A DNA stretch of 37,362 nt from Archangiaceae bacterium. GTDB taxonomy: Bacteria; Myxococcota; Myxococcia; Myxococcales; Myxococcaceae. Both the position numbers and the translations under genes were made by a program. Positions 1 through 8,656 of the stretch are shown in pieces (positions within the stretch are counted from its first letter, which is position 1; the number at the start of each line of letters is the position of its first letter). The notes beneath the pieces were generated by a model. The model did no database searches and was not told the origin of the DNA. It worked only from the letters and a program-made list of their open reading frames with translations. Location: positions 1-37,362 of the forward strand of contig JAHFDQ010000004.1 of NCBI GenBank assembly GCA_023248915.1, in the 5' to 3' direction.

Positions 1-1
1 A

Positions 2-73
2 CCCCGGACCGCAGGGACTCAAGGGCGACAAAGGCGACCCCGGACCGCAGGGGCTCAAGGGGGACAAGGGCGA
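2..73 (+). repeat. Two tandem copies of a 36-bp unit encoding [12 protein letters not shown]
   Basis: ccccggaccgcaggg(a/g)ctcaaggg(c/g)gacaa(a/g)ggcga at 2-37 and 38-73, few mismatches. Confidence 0.85.
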
Positions 74-296
74 CCAGGGTGAGCAGGGGCTCCGGGGCGA
101 AACGGGCCTGACCGGGCCTCAGGGAACGCCGGGCGCGAGCTGCTGGATGCGCGACACCACCTACTTCAGCTGGGGCGAGTGTCCCGCGGGCACGAGCTTC
201 CGCGGTGGCCTCGCGCTCCGCGGTGTCGTGTCGTTCGCCTCGGTCGAGCACAACTTCTGGCACGTCCCCGACTACGTCTTCTGGTGCTGCCCGTAG
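3..296 (+). CDS. Collagen-like (Gly-X-Y) repeat protein, 3' part only (5' end outside window)
   Basis: Frame 3 reads [69 protein letters not shown]...VFWCCP*; stop TAG at 294-296. Missed by the ORF track because no start codon lies inside the window. Confidence 0.85.
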   Translation, partial: PGPQGLKGDKGDPGPQGLKGDKGDQGEQGLRGETGLTGPQGTPGASCWMRDTTYFSWGECPAGTSFRGGLALRGVVSFASVEHNFWHVPDYVFWCCP

Positions 297-397
297 TCTC
301 TACCTGCCTCCCGGCTGCTGCTGAGGTCCTCGCCTTAGGTGGCGACCGAGCGGACACGGGGTCCGCTCCCGGCTTCCTGCGACGTGCGCGATGCGGT

Positions 398-625
398 ATG
401 GGTCGCTCCATGCCCATGCTCGCGTGCACCCACCACGTCGCCTGGATCAAGCCGGTCGCCGGCGGCAAACACCAGTGCACCTACTGCAAGGCGGCGGTGG
501 CGAAGAAAGAGATCTACCCGAAGTTCGAAGACCTGGGCCCCACCTTCCAGGCTCAGTGGGACGCGCACGAGAAGACCGGCCCGGCGCCGGCTCCGAAGGC
601 CGACGCGCCCGCAGCCGCTCACTGA
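398..625 (+). CDS. Small cysteine/histidine-containing hypothetical protein (possible zinc binder)
   Basis: Frame of ORF 179-625; plausible start at 398 or 410, MGRSMPMLACTHHVAWIKPVAGGKHQCTYCKAAVAKKE...; C, HH and CxxC residues. Confidence 0.55.
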   Translation: MGRSMPMLACTHHVAWIKPVAGGKHQCTYCKAAVAKKEIYPKFEDLGPTFQAQWDAHEKTGPAPAPKADAPAAAH

Positions 626-655
626 ATTAGACGAGTCCCAGAGCCCAGCGCGCGG

Positions 656-853
656 CTACGCCGCGACCTGCACGATGCACTCATCGACCGGGCAGACGGA
701 CTTGCACTTCTGGTCCCCGCCCTCTTTCTTGCACTCGTCGCACTTCGCCGTGTCGATGACGAAGTAGTCGTCGCCCCGGGTGATTGCCTGGTTCGAGCAC
801 TCCGTCTCGCACGCGCCGCAGTTGATGCAGTCCTCGGTGATTCGGTTCGCCAT
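656..853 (-). CDS. 2[4Fe-4S] ferredoxin (YfhL-like spacing)
   Basis: CINCGACETEC...CDECKKEGGDQKCKSVCP: CxxCxxCx3C plus CxxCx8Cx3CP. Confidence 0.88.
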   Translation of the reverse strand: MANRITEDCINCGACETECSNQAITRGDDYFVIDTAKCDECKKEGGDQKCKSVCPVDECIVQVAA

Positions 854-919
854 GATGTCCTCGCAGAGCCGATTGATGCCCGAAGGCTCGGCGAGAATAC
901 CTCCGGGTCGCGGCTGTTT

Positions 920-1957
920 CTACGCCAGCGCGGCGATGGCGGAAAAGCCTTCGAGCTCGACGCGCGGCGCGAGGTAGCCGCTCTGTACCGGTTCGTCGCG
1001 CAAGAGGTCGGTCGACAGGTACTTCTTGTTGCTGTCGGGCAGCACCGTCACCACGGTGGCGTCGCCCCCCAGCTCTTCGACCAACTGCACCGCGCCGAGG
1101 AAGTTCGCCCCCGACGAGATGCCCAACCCCAGCCCGAGCCGACTTCCCAGCGCCTGGGCCATCAGAATCGCGTCGCCGTCCCAGACGTCGACCACCCGGT
1201 CGAGCTGGTCGAGCTTGACGATGGTGGGGATGAATTCGTCCGAGACGCCCTGAATGCGGTGGCGCCCCACCTTGTGGCCGGTGCGCAACGTCGGCGAGTT
1301 CGCCGGTTCCAGCGGGTGCACCCGCACCTTGCGCTTCTTGCGTAGGTACCGCCCCACCCCCATCACCGTGCCCCCCGTGCCCACGCCCGCGACAAAGGCG
1401 TCGGCGGCGCGCCCCACCCGCGCGAGCTGCTGTTCGATTTCCGGCCCGGTGGTGGCCTCGTGCGCCTCGACGTTGCCCAGGCACTCGAACTGGCGCGGCA
1501 AGAAGACGTTGCCCTGCTTCTCGGCCCAGTCCTCGGCCAATTGAATGCTGCCCAAGAAGCCACCCTGCTCTCGCGTAACCGGCACCACCTCGGCCCCCAG
1601 CGCCCGGATGAGCTGAGACCGTTCCTGGCTCATCCAGTCGGGCATGTAGATGCGTACCGGGTGGCCGAGCGCGCGCCCGATTGCCGAGAACGAGATGCCG
1701 GTGTTTCCCGATGACGCCTCGACGATGGTGGCGCCGGGCTTCAGGTCGCCGGCCTGGTAGGCGCAGGCGAGAATCCACGCCGCCATCCGGTCCTTCACGC
1801 TGCCAGTCAGGTTGAGCGCCTCGTACTTGGCGAACAGGCGGCGCGGCTTGCCGTCGAACCGGTAGCGCAGCTCGAGCAGCGGGGTGCGCCCGACCAGCGC
1901 CATCAGCTCGTCCACCGCCGGGTGGCCGGTGCGTCCGCCCGAAACCTCTGCCCTCAT
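920..1957 (-). CDS. PLP-dependent cysteine synthase / cystathionine beta-synthase family protein
   Basis: [16 protein letters not shown] and EASSGNTGI motifs typical of the O-acetylserine sulfhydrylase fold. Confidence 0.88.
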   Translation of the reverse strand: MRAEVSGGRTGHPAVDELMALVGRTPLLELRYRFDGKPRRLFAKYEALNLTGSVKDRMAAWILACAYQAGDLKPGATIVEASSGNTGISFSAIGRALGHPVRIYMPDWMSQERSQLIRALGAEVVPVTREQGGFLGSIQLAEDWAEKQGNVFLPRQFECLGNVEAHEATTGPEIEQQLARVGRAADAFVAGVGTGGTVMGVGRYLRKKRKVRVHPLEPANSPTLRTGHKVGRHRIQGVSDEFIPTIVKLDQLDRVVDVWDGDAILMAQALGSRLGLGLGISSGANFLGAVQLVEELGGDATVVTVLPDSNKKYLSTDLLRDEPVQSGYLAPRVELEGFSAIAALA

Positions 1958-1999
1958 CGTTCCATCCTCGAGCCCGTCCTTACCACCGAATGCCGCGGG

Positions 2000-3190
2000 C
2001 TACCGGCGCGCGCGCACGTACTGTTCGACCAGGTCGAAGGCCCGGTCGAGCACCTCGGGCGGCGGCAGAAACACGACGCGGAAGTGCTGGGTGCCCGGGC
2101 GCTGGCCGAAGCCCGAGCCGTGCACGAAGAGGACTCCGGTCCTTCGTACCAGGTCCACCACCCAGGCCTCGTCGTCCACCACGCCGGGAATTTGCAGCCG
2201 GGCCATCGCGTAGAAGGCCCCCGCCGGCTCGACGCAGGACAGGCCGGGAATCGAGTTCAGCCGGCGCACCGTCAAGTCCCTGCGCACCCGCAGCCGCTTC
2301 ATCATCTCGGGGATGTGGTCCTGCGGCCCCTCGAGCGCCGGAGCCACCGCGTACTGCGCCGGCGTCGGGCTGCACAGGCGGGCGTCGGCCAACCGCTGCA
2401 CCGCCCGGCGAAGCTCGGGGGTCAGTCGGGGGTTGCAGAAAATCATCCACCCGATGCGCCAGCCGCAGGCCAGGTAGGCCTTGGATAGACCGTTGAAGCT
2501 GATGACGGGCACGTCGGTGGCGAGCGACCCCAGTGACACGTGGGGCTTGTCGTAGGTCAGCCGGTCGTAGATTTCGTCCGACAGCACCACCAGCTTCTTC
2601 CGGCGCGCGATGTCGAGCAGGCCCGACAGCACGTCCTTGTCGTACCAGCCGCCGGTGGGGTTGTTCGGGCTGCCCACGACGATGGCCCGGGTGTCCGGCC
2701 CCACTTTCGCTTCGATTTCGGCCAGGTCGAGCGACCAGCCGCGCGCTTCGTCGAGGTAGTACGGAATCGACCGGGCGCCGATTTTCGCCACCACCGCGTC
2801 GTACAAGGGGTAGTTGGGCGAAGGCAGCAGCACCGACTCGCCCGGCTCGAGCAACGCGGTGAGGACGAGCTCGATGGCCTCGCTGGCGCCGGTGGTGACG
2901 ACGACGTCGTCCGGCCCGACGCCGTGCATGCCCTTCTTCTCGGCCTCGGCGGCGATGGCCCTTCCCGCCTCGGGAATGCCGGCCGAGGGGGCGTAGCCGT
3001 TGTGGCCGTCGACCATCGCCCGGTGCACCGCCTCGACCAGGTGGGGCGGCGTCTTGAAGTCGAACTTCAGCGGGTCGCCGACGTTGAGGTAGAGGATTTC
3101 CTTGCCGGTGGCGGCGACCTTCTGGGCCTCGGCGACGATGTTCCGGATGGCGTAGCGGACGTTCTCGATGCGCGACGCGGGCTTGAACAT
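2000..3190 (-). CDS. Class I/II pyridoxal-phosphate aminotransferase (AlaA/AspC-like)
   Basis: VVGSPNNPTGGWYD, VVLSDEIYDRLTY, FNGLSKAYLACGWRIGW (PLP lysine context). Confidence 0.9.
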   Translation of the reverse strand: MFKPASRIENVRYAIRNIVAEAQKVAATGKEILYLNVGDPLKFDFKTPPHLVEAVHRAMVDGHNGYAPSAGIPEAGRAIAAEAEKKGMHGVGPDDVVVTTGASEAIELVLTALLEPGESVLLPSPNYPLYDAVVAKIGARSIPYYLDEARGWSLDLAEIEAKVGPDTRAIVVGSPNNPTGGWYDKDVLSGLLDIARRKKLVVLSDEIYDRLTYDKPHVSLGSLATDVPVISFNGLSKAYLACGWRIGWMIFCNPRLTPELRRAVQRLADARLCSPTPAQYAVAPALEGPQDHIPEMMKRLRVRRDLTVRRLNSIPGLSCVEPAGAFYAMARLQIPGVVDDEAWVVDLVRRTGVLFVHGSGFGQRPGTQHFRVVFLPPPEVLDRAFDLVEQYVRARR

Positions 3191-3279
3191 GGCGCGAAGA
3201 AACTAACCACGGACACCGCGCGGCGGGAAGCGAGTCGGGGCCCCGTGGGTGCCGAAGCGAGCCCGGTTCTTGCGCAATC

Positions 3280-4374
3280 TCAGAAGGACGAGCAGGCCGA
3301 CCGCCAGGCACCTGGCGCCCTTTGCCGTGCCATCGTGTGCCCGTGCGCGGCCAAGCCGACCTTGACGAGGTTGTAGTCTTCGCTGAACGCTCCCGACTCC
3401 ACCATCCACTCCCCGATGATGTTGTCCTTGACGGTGAGGTTGGTGGAGCTTCGAATCCACAGGGTCCCGCACGAGTTCCACGAGCACGACGTCCCGTACG
3501 CGAACGTGTTGTGCTGGACGAGGCTGTTCGTCCAATTCCCCATTACGATGCCGTAGGGGTACTCGGTCAGCATGAAGACGTTGTCGATGACCTGCACCGC
3601 CTCGGCGCCGTCGGGCGCCATCAGCCCGTCGTCGGTGTCGTGAAAGTAGTTGCCCTTGATGACCGTGCCGGGCCCCTCGCCATAGAGCTGAATCGAGTCC
3701 GTGTGGGTGCCGCTGGACGCGTTGACGCCGGTGAACTCGTTCCCGACTATCTGCACGGCGCTGGCATTTCCGCCCACCTGAATGCCGTCGGAGTTTCCCC
3801 CGGCGAAGTAGGAGTTCGAGATGGTGATGCCGCTCGGGTCGCCGCCGCTGCCCATGACCGAGATGCGCCCTTCCACGCAGGCGTTGTTGGTACAGGGGTT
3901 GGGTATGTCGACGTACCTCACCCGGTCGATGAGGATGTCCGCGTCGGGAATGGTTCCGTACACCTCGAGAATCTGCGACACGCCATTCACGAGGTGGGCG
4001 GCGCCGGTCGAATCGACGATGTGCAGGTGGTGGCCTCTGAGGATGCCCCCGGTGAAGGTGACGCCGCTCAGGTGCAGGTAGGCGACGTTGTCGAGGTTGA
4101 GGTCCCCGACGTTCACGCTTTGCGCGCCGTTGAGGGATTGAACTGTCACGGCGCTGGTCTTGGTCACGTTGCTGAGGCTGATGCCGGCGTAGGTGCCGTC
4201 GTTCAGGCAAATGACCGCTCCTCCGGCGGCGCCGGAAACGGCCGCGCCGATGTCGCCGCCGGCGCTGAGCGTCTGGCTGCACGTCGCGGCGGCCACGCGG
4301 CTCGGGCAGAGCAGAAGGGCTCCGAGCGCGAGGACGAGCGGCGACTGCGCGATGGCGCACAGAGGTCTAATCAC
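3280..4374 (-). CDS. Secreted right-handed parallel beta-helix protein
   Basis: GTG start overlapping upstream TGA (gcaGTGAtt); signal peptide-like VIRPLCAIAQSPLVLALGALLLCPSRVAA, then repetitive N/D/G-rich strands (ITISNSYFAGGNSDGIQVGGNASAVQIVGNEFTG). Confidence 0.75.
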   Translation of the reverse strand: MIRPLCAIAQSPLVLALGALLLCPSRVAAATCSQTLSAGGDIGAAVSGAAGGAVICLNDGTYAGISLSNVTKTSAVTVQSLNGAQSVNVGDLNLDNVAYLHLSGVTFTGGILRGHHLHIVDSTGAAHLVNGVSQILEVYGTIPDADILIDRVRYVDIPNPCTNNACVEGRISVMGSGGDPSGITISNSYFAGGNSDGIQVGGNASAVQIVGNEFTGVNASSGTHTDSIQLYGEGPGTVIKGNYFHDTDDGLMAPDGAEAVQVIDNVFMLTEYPYGIVMGNWTNSLVQHNTFAYGTSCSWNSCGTLWIRSSTNLTVKDNIIGEWMVESGAFSEDYNLVKVGLAAHGHTMARQRAPGAWRSACSSF

Positions 4375-4619
4375 TGCGCGCCGGCCCCCGAGAGGCGCCG
4401 CTCGCACTTGGCGTGCAGCTCGTCGGCGGGCAGAGCCATCTCGACGCACTCCTTGAACTTCTTCCTCGCCTCGTCGACCTCGCCCCGCCCCGCGAACTCG
4501 TAGCCCAGCATGTAGACGTTGTTCGTCCGGGCCTTGGCGTCGGCGGCGATGGTTTGCGCCCCCGCGTGGGCGCGGTCGAGCTCGAGCACCTTGGCCGCGT
4601 ACTCCCAGGCGCGACCCCA
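4371..4619 (-). pseudogene. C-terminal continuation of the upstream repeat protein, separated by one in-frame TAA
   Basis: Same frame as 4620-5810: ...MASSANQTA*WGRAWEYAAKVLELDRAHAGAQTIAADAKARTNNVYMLGYEFAGRGEVDEARKKFKECVEMALPADELHAKCERRLSGAGAQ*; TPR-like pattern. Confidence 0.6.
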
Positions 4620-5810
4620 TTACGCGGTCTGGTTCGCCGACGAGGCCATCTTGTAATACTGCGTCGCCAGCCGAGTTCGCGCCCCCCGCGCCGCCGTGCC
4701 TCCTCCGCACACCGCGACGTCGAGCCGCACCAGGCGCTCGAGCTCTCTCGGGTCGAGCCCCTCGACTCTCCGGTTGAGGTCCTGGAACTCGGTCACCTGT
4801 CCCACCAGGGTGCGACAGGCCGGTTCCTTGTCCGCGCAGGCGTTCGCCATCGCGAAGGCCCCGCCCACGTCGCCGCTCTTGAAGCGCTCGGCCACCTCGA
4901 CCCACGGGCCCGGCCCCTCGGGCCCCTTCTCTTCTACCGGCCTGTGGGTGAGCCGCGCGATGGCTTCCAGGGCCTGGTCGCGCAGGGTGCGGACGTCCCG
5001 GTCGTCGGGCTTGAACGAGAGCAGGTCGTCCATCGAGGCCTCGAGCTTCTTCTGCGCGGCCAGGTTGCCGGGCGTGGCCGCCAACCCCCGGCCTTCGACC
5101 AGCTTCGCCGCCACCGCCTCGTCGAGCCGCTTCCGGGCGCGGTCCAGCGGCGCTCCCTGCACCGTGTCGTCCGACACCTTCTTCAGCTCGGCGGCCGCCA
5201 GGCCCAGCTGTTCCTTCTCGACGGCGGCGATGGCGGCGGCCAGGTGCAGCTGGTTCGGTATCTCGACCGCCGAGCGCGCCAGGTACGAATCCAGCCCGGG
5301 AAGCTGAGGGTCCAGCGCGGCCGCCTGGTCGAAGCGCGCCTTGGCCTGTTGCCAATTTCCCTCACGGGCCAGGTTCTTCCCTTCCTGGAAGGCGGCGGCG
5401 GCTCCAACCGCAGGCGACGGCCCGACCGGGAACGCGGGCGCCGCCGGTGCGTGGGTCGTCAGCCACCAGTAACCGGCGCCTCCGCCGGCCGCGAAGAGCA
5501 AGAGCAGCAGCAACACCGCACGCGGGCCCTTGCCGGACTTCTCGTCGCGCGCCTGCGACCTCCGGATGGGCAGCCGGGGCGCCGGGCGTGGCCGGGCGCC
5601 CCGGCTTCGCGTCGATTCGGGGCCCCGGGTGAGCGTGTCCATCGCTTCGGGCGACAGCGGCAGCGCCACTCCGCGCGGCTCGGTGTCGTCGAGCTCGGGA
5701 GGCGCGACGGGCGGGATGGTCGCCTTCGGTATCTCGCGGAGAGTGTCGCCCTCCTTGGGGGCGGGCGCGTCCGGGACAGGACGCCGGGGAGGAGGCCGGC
5801 CGTTCACCAT
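4620..5810 (-). CDS. Membrane-anchored TPR-like repeat protein (N-terminal cytoplasmic Pro-rich region, one TM helix)
   Basis: GPRAVLLLLLLFAAGGGAGYWWL TM segment; AAAFQEGKNLAREGNWQQAKARFDQAAALDPQLPGL TPR-like unit. Confidence 0.75.
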   Translation of the reverse strand: MVNGRPPPRRPVPDAPAPKEGDTLREIPKATIPPVAPPELDDTEPRGVALPLSPEAMDTLTRGPESTRSRGARPRPAPRLPIRRSQARDEKSGKGPRAVLLLLLLFAAGGGAGYWWLTTHAPAAPAFPVGPSPAVGAAAAFQEGKNLAREGNWQQAKARFDQAAALDPQLPGLDSYLARSAVEIPNQLHLAAAIAAVEKEQLGLAAAELKKVSDDTVQGAPLDRARKRLDEAVAAKLVEGRGLAATPGNLAAQKKLEASMDDLLSFKPDDRDVRTLRDQALEAIARLTHRPVEEKGPEGPGPWVEVAERFKSGDVGGAFAMANACADKEPACRTLVGQVTEFQDLNRRVEGLDPRELERLVRLDVAVCGGGTAARGARTRLATQYYKMASSANQTA

Positions 5811-5826
5811 GCGGCCGGGGATTGTG

Positions 5827-6231
5827 TCACAGCTTCGGCGATTCGTGATTCTGGCCGTAGCGCCCGTAGAAGTGGGTGCGGAGGTAGCCCCGGGCGTGCC
5901 CCCGGCTGATGCGCCGGTGGGCCTCGGCCACCACTTCCTGCGCCTCGCCGAGCGAGAGCTCTTCTTCGCCCAGCGCGGTGGCCAAGAGGCAGTTGAAGCT
6001 CGCGCAGTGCGAGGGCCGGCTCTCGTAGATGCGGCACGACCGGTTCGTCAGCGCCGCGCAGGGCTGGGCAAGCACCGTCTGCCCGCCCGGGCGGGTGGCG
6101 AGGCAGAAGGCCTTCGCCCGCAGCCTTTCGGCGTCGCCGGGCTCGAGCCCGACGTAACCGAAGAGGCTGCCGTCGCAGCACAGCGCGCAGTGCCGGCACA
6201 GGGCCGACACCGGGGCCTCGCCGCCTGGCAA
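5827..6231 (-). CDS. YkgJ/UPF0153-type cysteine-cluster protein
   Basis: CRHCALCCDGSLFG...CAALTNRSCRIYESRPSHCASFNC cysteine pattern. Confidence 0.8.
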   Translation of the reverse strand: MPGGEAPVSALCRHCALCCDGSLFGYVGLEPGDAERLRAKAFCLATRPGGQTVLAQPCAALTNRSCRIYESRPSHCASFNCLLATALGEEELSLGEAQEVVAEAHRRISRGHARGYLRTHFYGRYGQNHESPKL

Positions 6232-6232
6232 G

Positions 6233-6811
6233 CTACGCTCGGGGCGCCATCGCCAGGGGAATCTTGAACAGGTCCATCACCTGCTGCACGTCGACGGGCT
6301 TGAAGACGCAGGTGGCGGCGCCGGCCTTCAGGGCCTGCTCGACCAGGTCCGCGTTCTGGCGGGCGGTCATGGCGATGCAGCGCACGCCCTCGAGCTGCTT
6401 GTGCGAGCGCACCCGCCGAATGACTTCGAGGCCGTCCAGGTCGGGCATGTTGAGGTCGATGAGCAGGCCGTGCGGCTTCTGCTCGGACACCATCAAGAGC
6501 GCCTCGACGCCGCTGGTGGTGGTGAGCAGCTCGACCTGCGCGGCGAACGGCTTGAACGCCCGCCGCAGCCCGTCGAGCACCGGCTTCTCGTCGTCGACCG
6601 CGAGCAATTTCACCAGGCCGCTGCCCAGCTCGGTGGGGACCGGCATCTGGTGCGCCACCAGGAACGTGCGCAGGTCGGTGGCGCGCACCCGGCGGTGGCG
6701 GCCCGGAGTGCGGAACGCCATCAGCAAGCCTCGGTCAATCCACTTCGAGATGGTGGAGGGGTCGACCTGCAGAAGGCGGCTGATGTCGTGCGTCGTGTAA
6801 AGCGGGTCCAT
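6233..6811 (-). CDS. Excisionase/MerR-like HTH fused to C-terminal response-regulator receiver domain
   Basis: YTTHDISRLLQVDPSTISKWIDRGLLMAFRTPGRHRRVRATDLRTFL, then VDDEKPVLDG...LLIDLNMPDLDG...AMTAR...FKPVD with all REC catalytic residues. Confidence 0.87.
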   Translation of the reverse strand: MDPLYTTHDISRLLQVDPSTISKWIDRGLLMAFRTPGRHRRVRATDLRTFLVAHQMPVPTELGSGLVKLLAVDDEKPVLDGLRRAFKPFAAQVELLTTTSGVEALLMVSEQKPHGLLIDLNMPDLDGLEVIRRVRSHKQLEGVRCIAMTARQNADLVEQALKAGAATCVFKPVDVQQVMDLFKIPLAMAPRA

Positions 6812-6958
6812 TGAGCCTCTCGTGAAGGGAGTTTCGTTGCTGCGCCTTTAATACACGGATGTTGTCCCGAATTCACCGAGTCGCGTCACACCCGTCCAAG
6901 CAGTTGGACCCGCGACCGGCTGCCGGATGTCAGCGGTGACCCTCCGGGCCGCGGCCGG

Positions 6959-7669
6959 TCAGAGGTACTGCCCGGCGTCGACGCGAAGCACCTGGCCGGT
7001 CACTCGCCGGGCGGCGTCCGAGAGCAGGTACAGCACCGCCTGGGCGACGTCTTCCGGTTCGGTCAGCTTCTCGAGCACCGTCTCGGCCAGGGCCTTCTGG
7101 CGGTATTCCTCGGGCAGCTTCAGCGCCATCTCGGTCAGCACCATGCCGGGGGCCACCGCGTTCACCGTAACGCCCTTCGGCCCCAGCTCGCGCGCGGCCG
7201 TCTTGGTGAGGCCGATGAGGCCGGCCTTGGCGGCGGCGTAGTTGGCCTGGCCGAACTTGCCGCGCAGGCCGTTGATGGACGTGATGTTGACGATGCGGCC
7301 GTGGCCGGCGGCGCGCATCGCCGGGGCCAGCGCCCGAATCAGGTTGAAGGCGCCGGTCAGGTTGACGTTCAGCACCGCCTGCCAGTCCTCGTCGGTCATC
7401 TTGGCCAGGCTCTTGTCGCGGGTGATGCCGGCGTTGTTGACGAGGAGGGTTGCGTGGGCAGGCAGCTCGGCGACCGCCTTCGCCACGCTCGCCGAGTCGG
7501 AAATATCCACCCGGTGGAAGACGGCCTTCGACGGCGAACCGGCCTCGAGGTCGAAGACGTGCACCTCGGCCCGGCTCTTTAGCAACAGGTCCGCGATGGC
7601 CCGACCGATGCCCTGCGCGCCTCCGGTCACCACCGCGGCGCGGCCCGAGAAGTCCCAGTCGACGTTCAT
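6959..7669 (-). CDS. Short-chain dehydrogenase/reductase, 3-oxoacyl-ACP reductase-like
   Basis: VTGGAQGIGRAIA, NNAG, YAAAKAGLIGLTKTAARELGPKGVTVNAVAPG. Alternative start at 7684. Confidence 0.9.
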   Translation of the reverse strand: MNVDWDFSGRAAVVTGGAQGIGRAIADLLLKSRAEVHVFDLEAGSPSKAVFHRVDISDSASVAKAVAELPAHATLLVNNAGITRDKSLAKMTDEDWQAVLNVNLTGAFNLIRALAPAMRAAGHGRIVNITSINGLRGKFGQANYAAAKAGLIGLTKTAARELGPKGVTVNAVAPGMVLTEMALKLPEEYRQKALAETVLEKLTEPEDVAQAVLYLLSDAARRVTGQVLRVDAGQYL

Positions 7670-7684
7670 GGTGCCAGGCACCAT
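7668..7684. repeat. 17-bp palindrome atggtgccaggcaccat across the SDR start codon
   Basis: Perfect 8-bp arms around one base; overlaps both candidate SDR start codons. Confidence 0.85.
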
Positions 7685-7691
7685 GCCAGGT

Positions 7692-8636
7692 CTACAGCTC
7701 GCAGCCCACCACCAGCAGCGGCTGCGAGACGGCCGCGGGCGCGCCGCCGCCCTCGACTTCGAAACCGAAGAGCGCCACCAGGTCGACGTGCACGTTGGGC
7801 ACCGGGCGCCACTGGACGCTCGGCCCTGCCTGCACCTCGTAGTTTCGAAAGTCCAGCCGCGCCGTCCGGTCGTCCACCGACTCGACCTTCACCTCGGCGC
7901 CGACGGACAGCGCCTGGTCCGTGACGGTGTACGCGACGCCCCCGGTGAGCGCGTACTCATGGGTGAGAGCCGACCCGCCCAGGTCCCGCTCGAAGACGGC
8001 GTTGGCGCCCCAGTGCCAGCTCGGAGCGGCCTCTCCGCCGACGAGCAGTTTCAGCTCGGCGCGCGGCGGTCCGGAGTTGGTGTGCACGTACTCGAGGTAC
8101 AGCGTCGGGTTGCCCCAGAGCTTTCCCCAGTCCGCCAGGGCGTACCGAAGCTCGGCCTTCTCCTCTTCGAGGAACAGCGGCCCCTGGACTCCGGACTGGC
8201 GGGCTTGCAAATAGAGGTCGAGCTGCAACCTGTGTCCCAACCCGAGCTCAAGCTCGTACTGCGACCGGATTCGGGAGTCCGCGGGACTGTCGAACGGAGT
8301 CTTCACCTCGTACCACCACTCGAGCTGCACGGTGCCCGCAGGCACTACGTACAGGCGGGTGGTGGGAAAGCGGCGGCGCGCCGTCCAGCGGGGCTGGGCG
8401 TAGTCCCCGATGAGTTCTTCCTCGGCGAGCGGGCGCGCTGCGCGCACCAGGGTGGTGTTCAGCGCCGGGACTTCCCAGGACCGCTGGCGCGTAGGTTCGA
8501 CGGCGGCCGGCGTTGGGTTCTCTTTCGCGGCCGCCGCCTCGTGCGCCGGCTGCGCCACCCCGTCCTGCCCGAACGCCGGCAGGGCCGCGCCCAGGGCGGC
8601 GAGGCAGAGCGGGAACATTGGCCTGGCTCGGCTCAT
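7692..8636 (-). CDS. Predicted outer-membrane beta-barrel protein
   Basis: Signal peptide MSRARPMFPLCLAALGAALPAFGQ, then alternating strands ending ...VSQPLLVVGCEL. Confidence 0.6.
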   Translation of the reverse strand: MSRARPMFPLCLAALGAALPAFGQDGVAQPAHEAAAAKENPTPAAVEPTRQRSWEVPALNTTLVRAARPLAEEELIGDYAQPRWTARRRFPTTRLYVVPAGTVQLEWWYEVKTPFDSPADSRIRSQYELELGLGHRLQLDLYLQARQSGVQGPLFLEEEKAELRYALADWGKLWGNPTLYLEYVHTNSGPPRAELKLLVGGEAAPSWHWGANAVFERDLGGSALTHEYALTGGVAYTVTDQALSVGAEVKVESVDDRTARLDFRNYEVQAGPSVQWRPVPNVHVDLVALFGFEVEGGGAPAAVSQPLLVVGCEL

Positions 8637-8656
8637 CGTGCTTCCGTCCTTTCGAG

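Noticed and set aside
4608-4622. TAATG stop-start overlap at 4618-4622 (minus strand) suggesting reinitiation
   Set aside because: The ATG opens a frame of Arg-rich nonsense composition, whereas the frame of the stop continues with plausible TPR sequence; a nonsense lesion fits better.
3280-5355. 691-aa fusion ORF joining the beta-helix protein to an upstream region
   Set aside because: The N-terminal ~320 residues are Arg/Gly-rich shadow of the TPR-like gene; the GTG at 4374 with a signal peptide is the better start.
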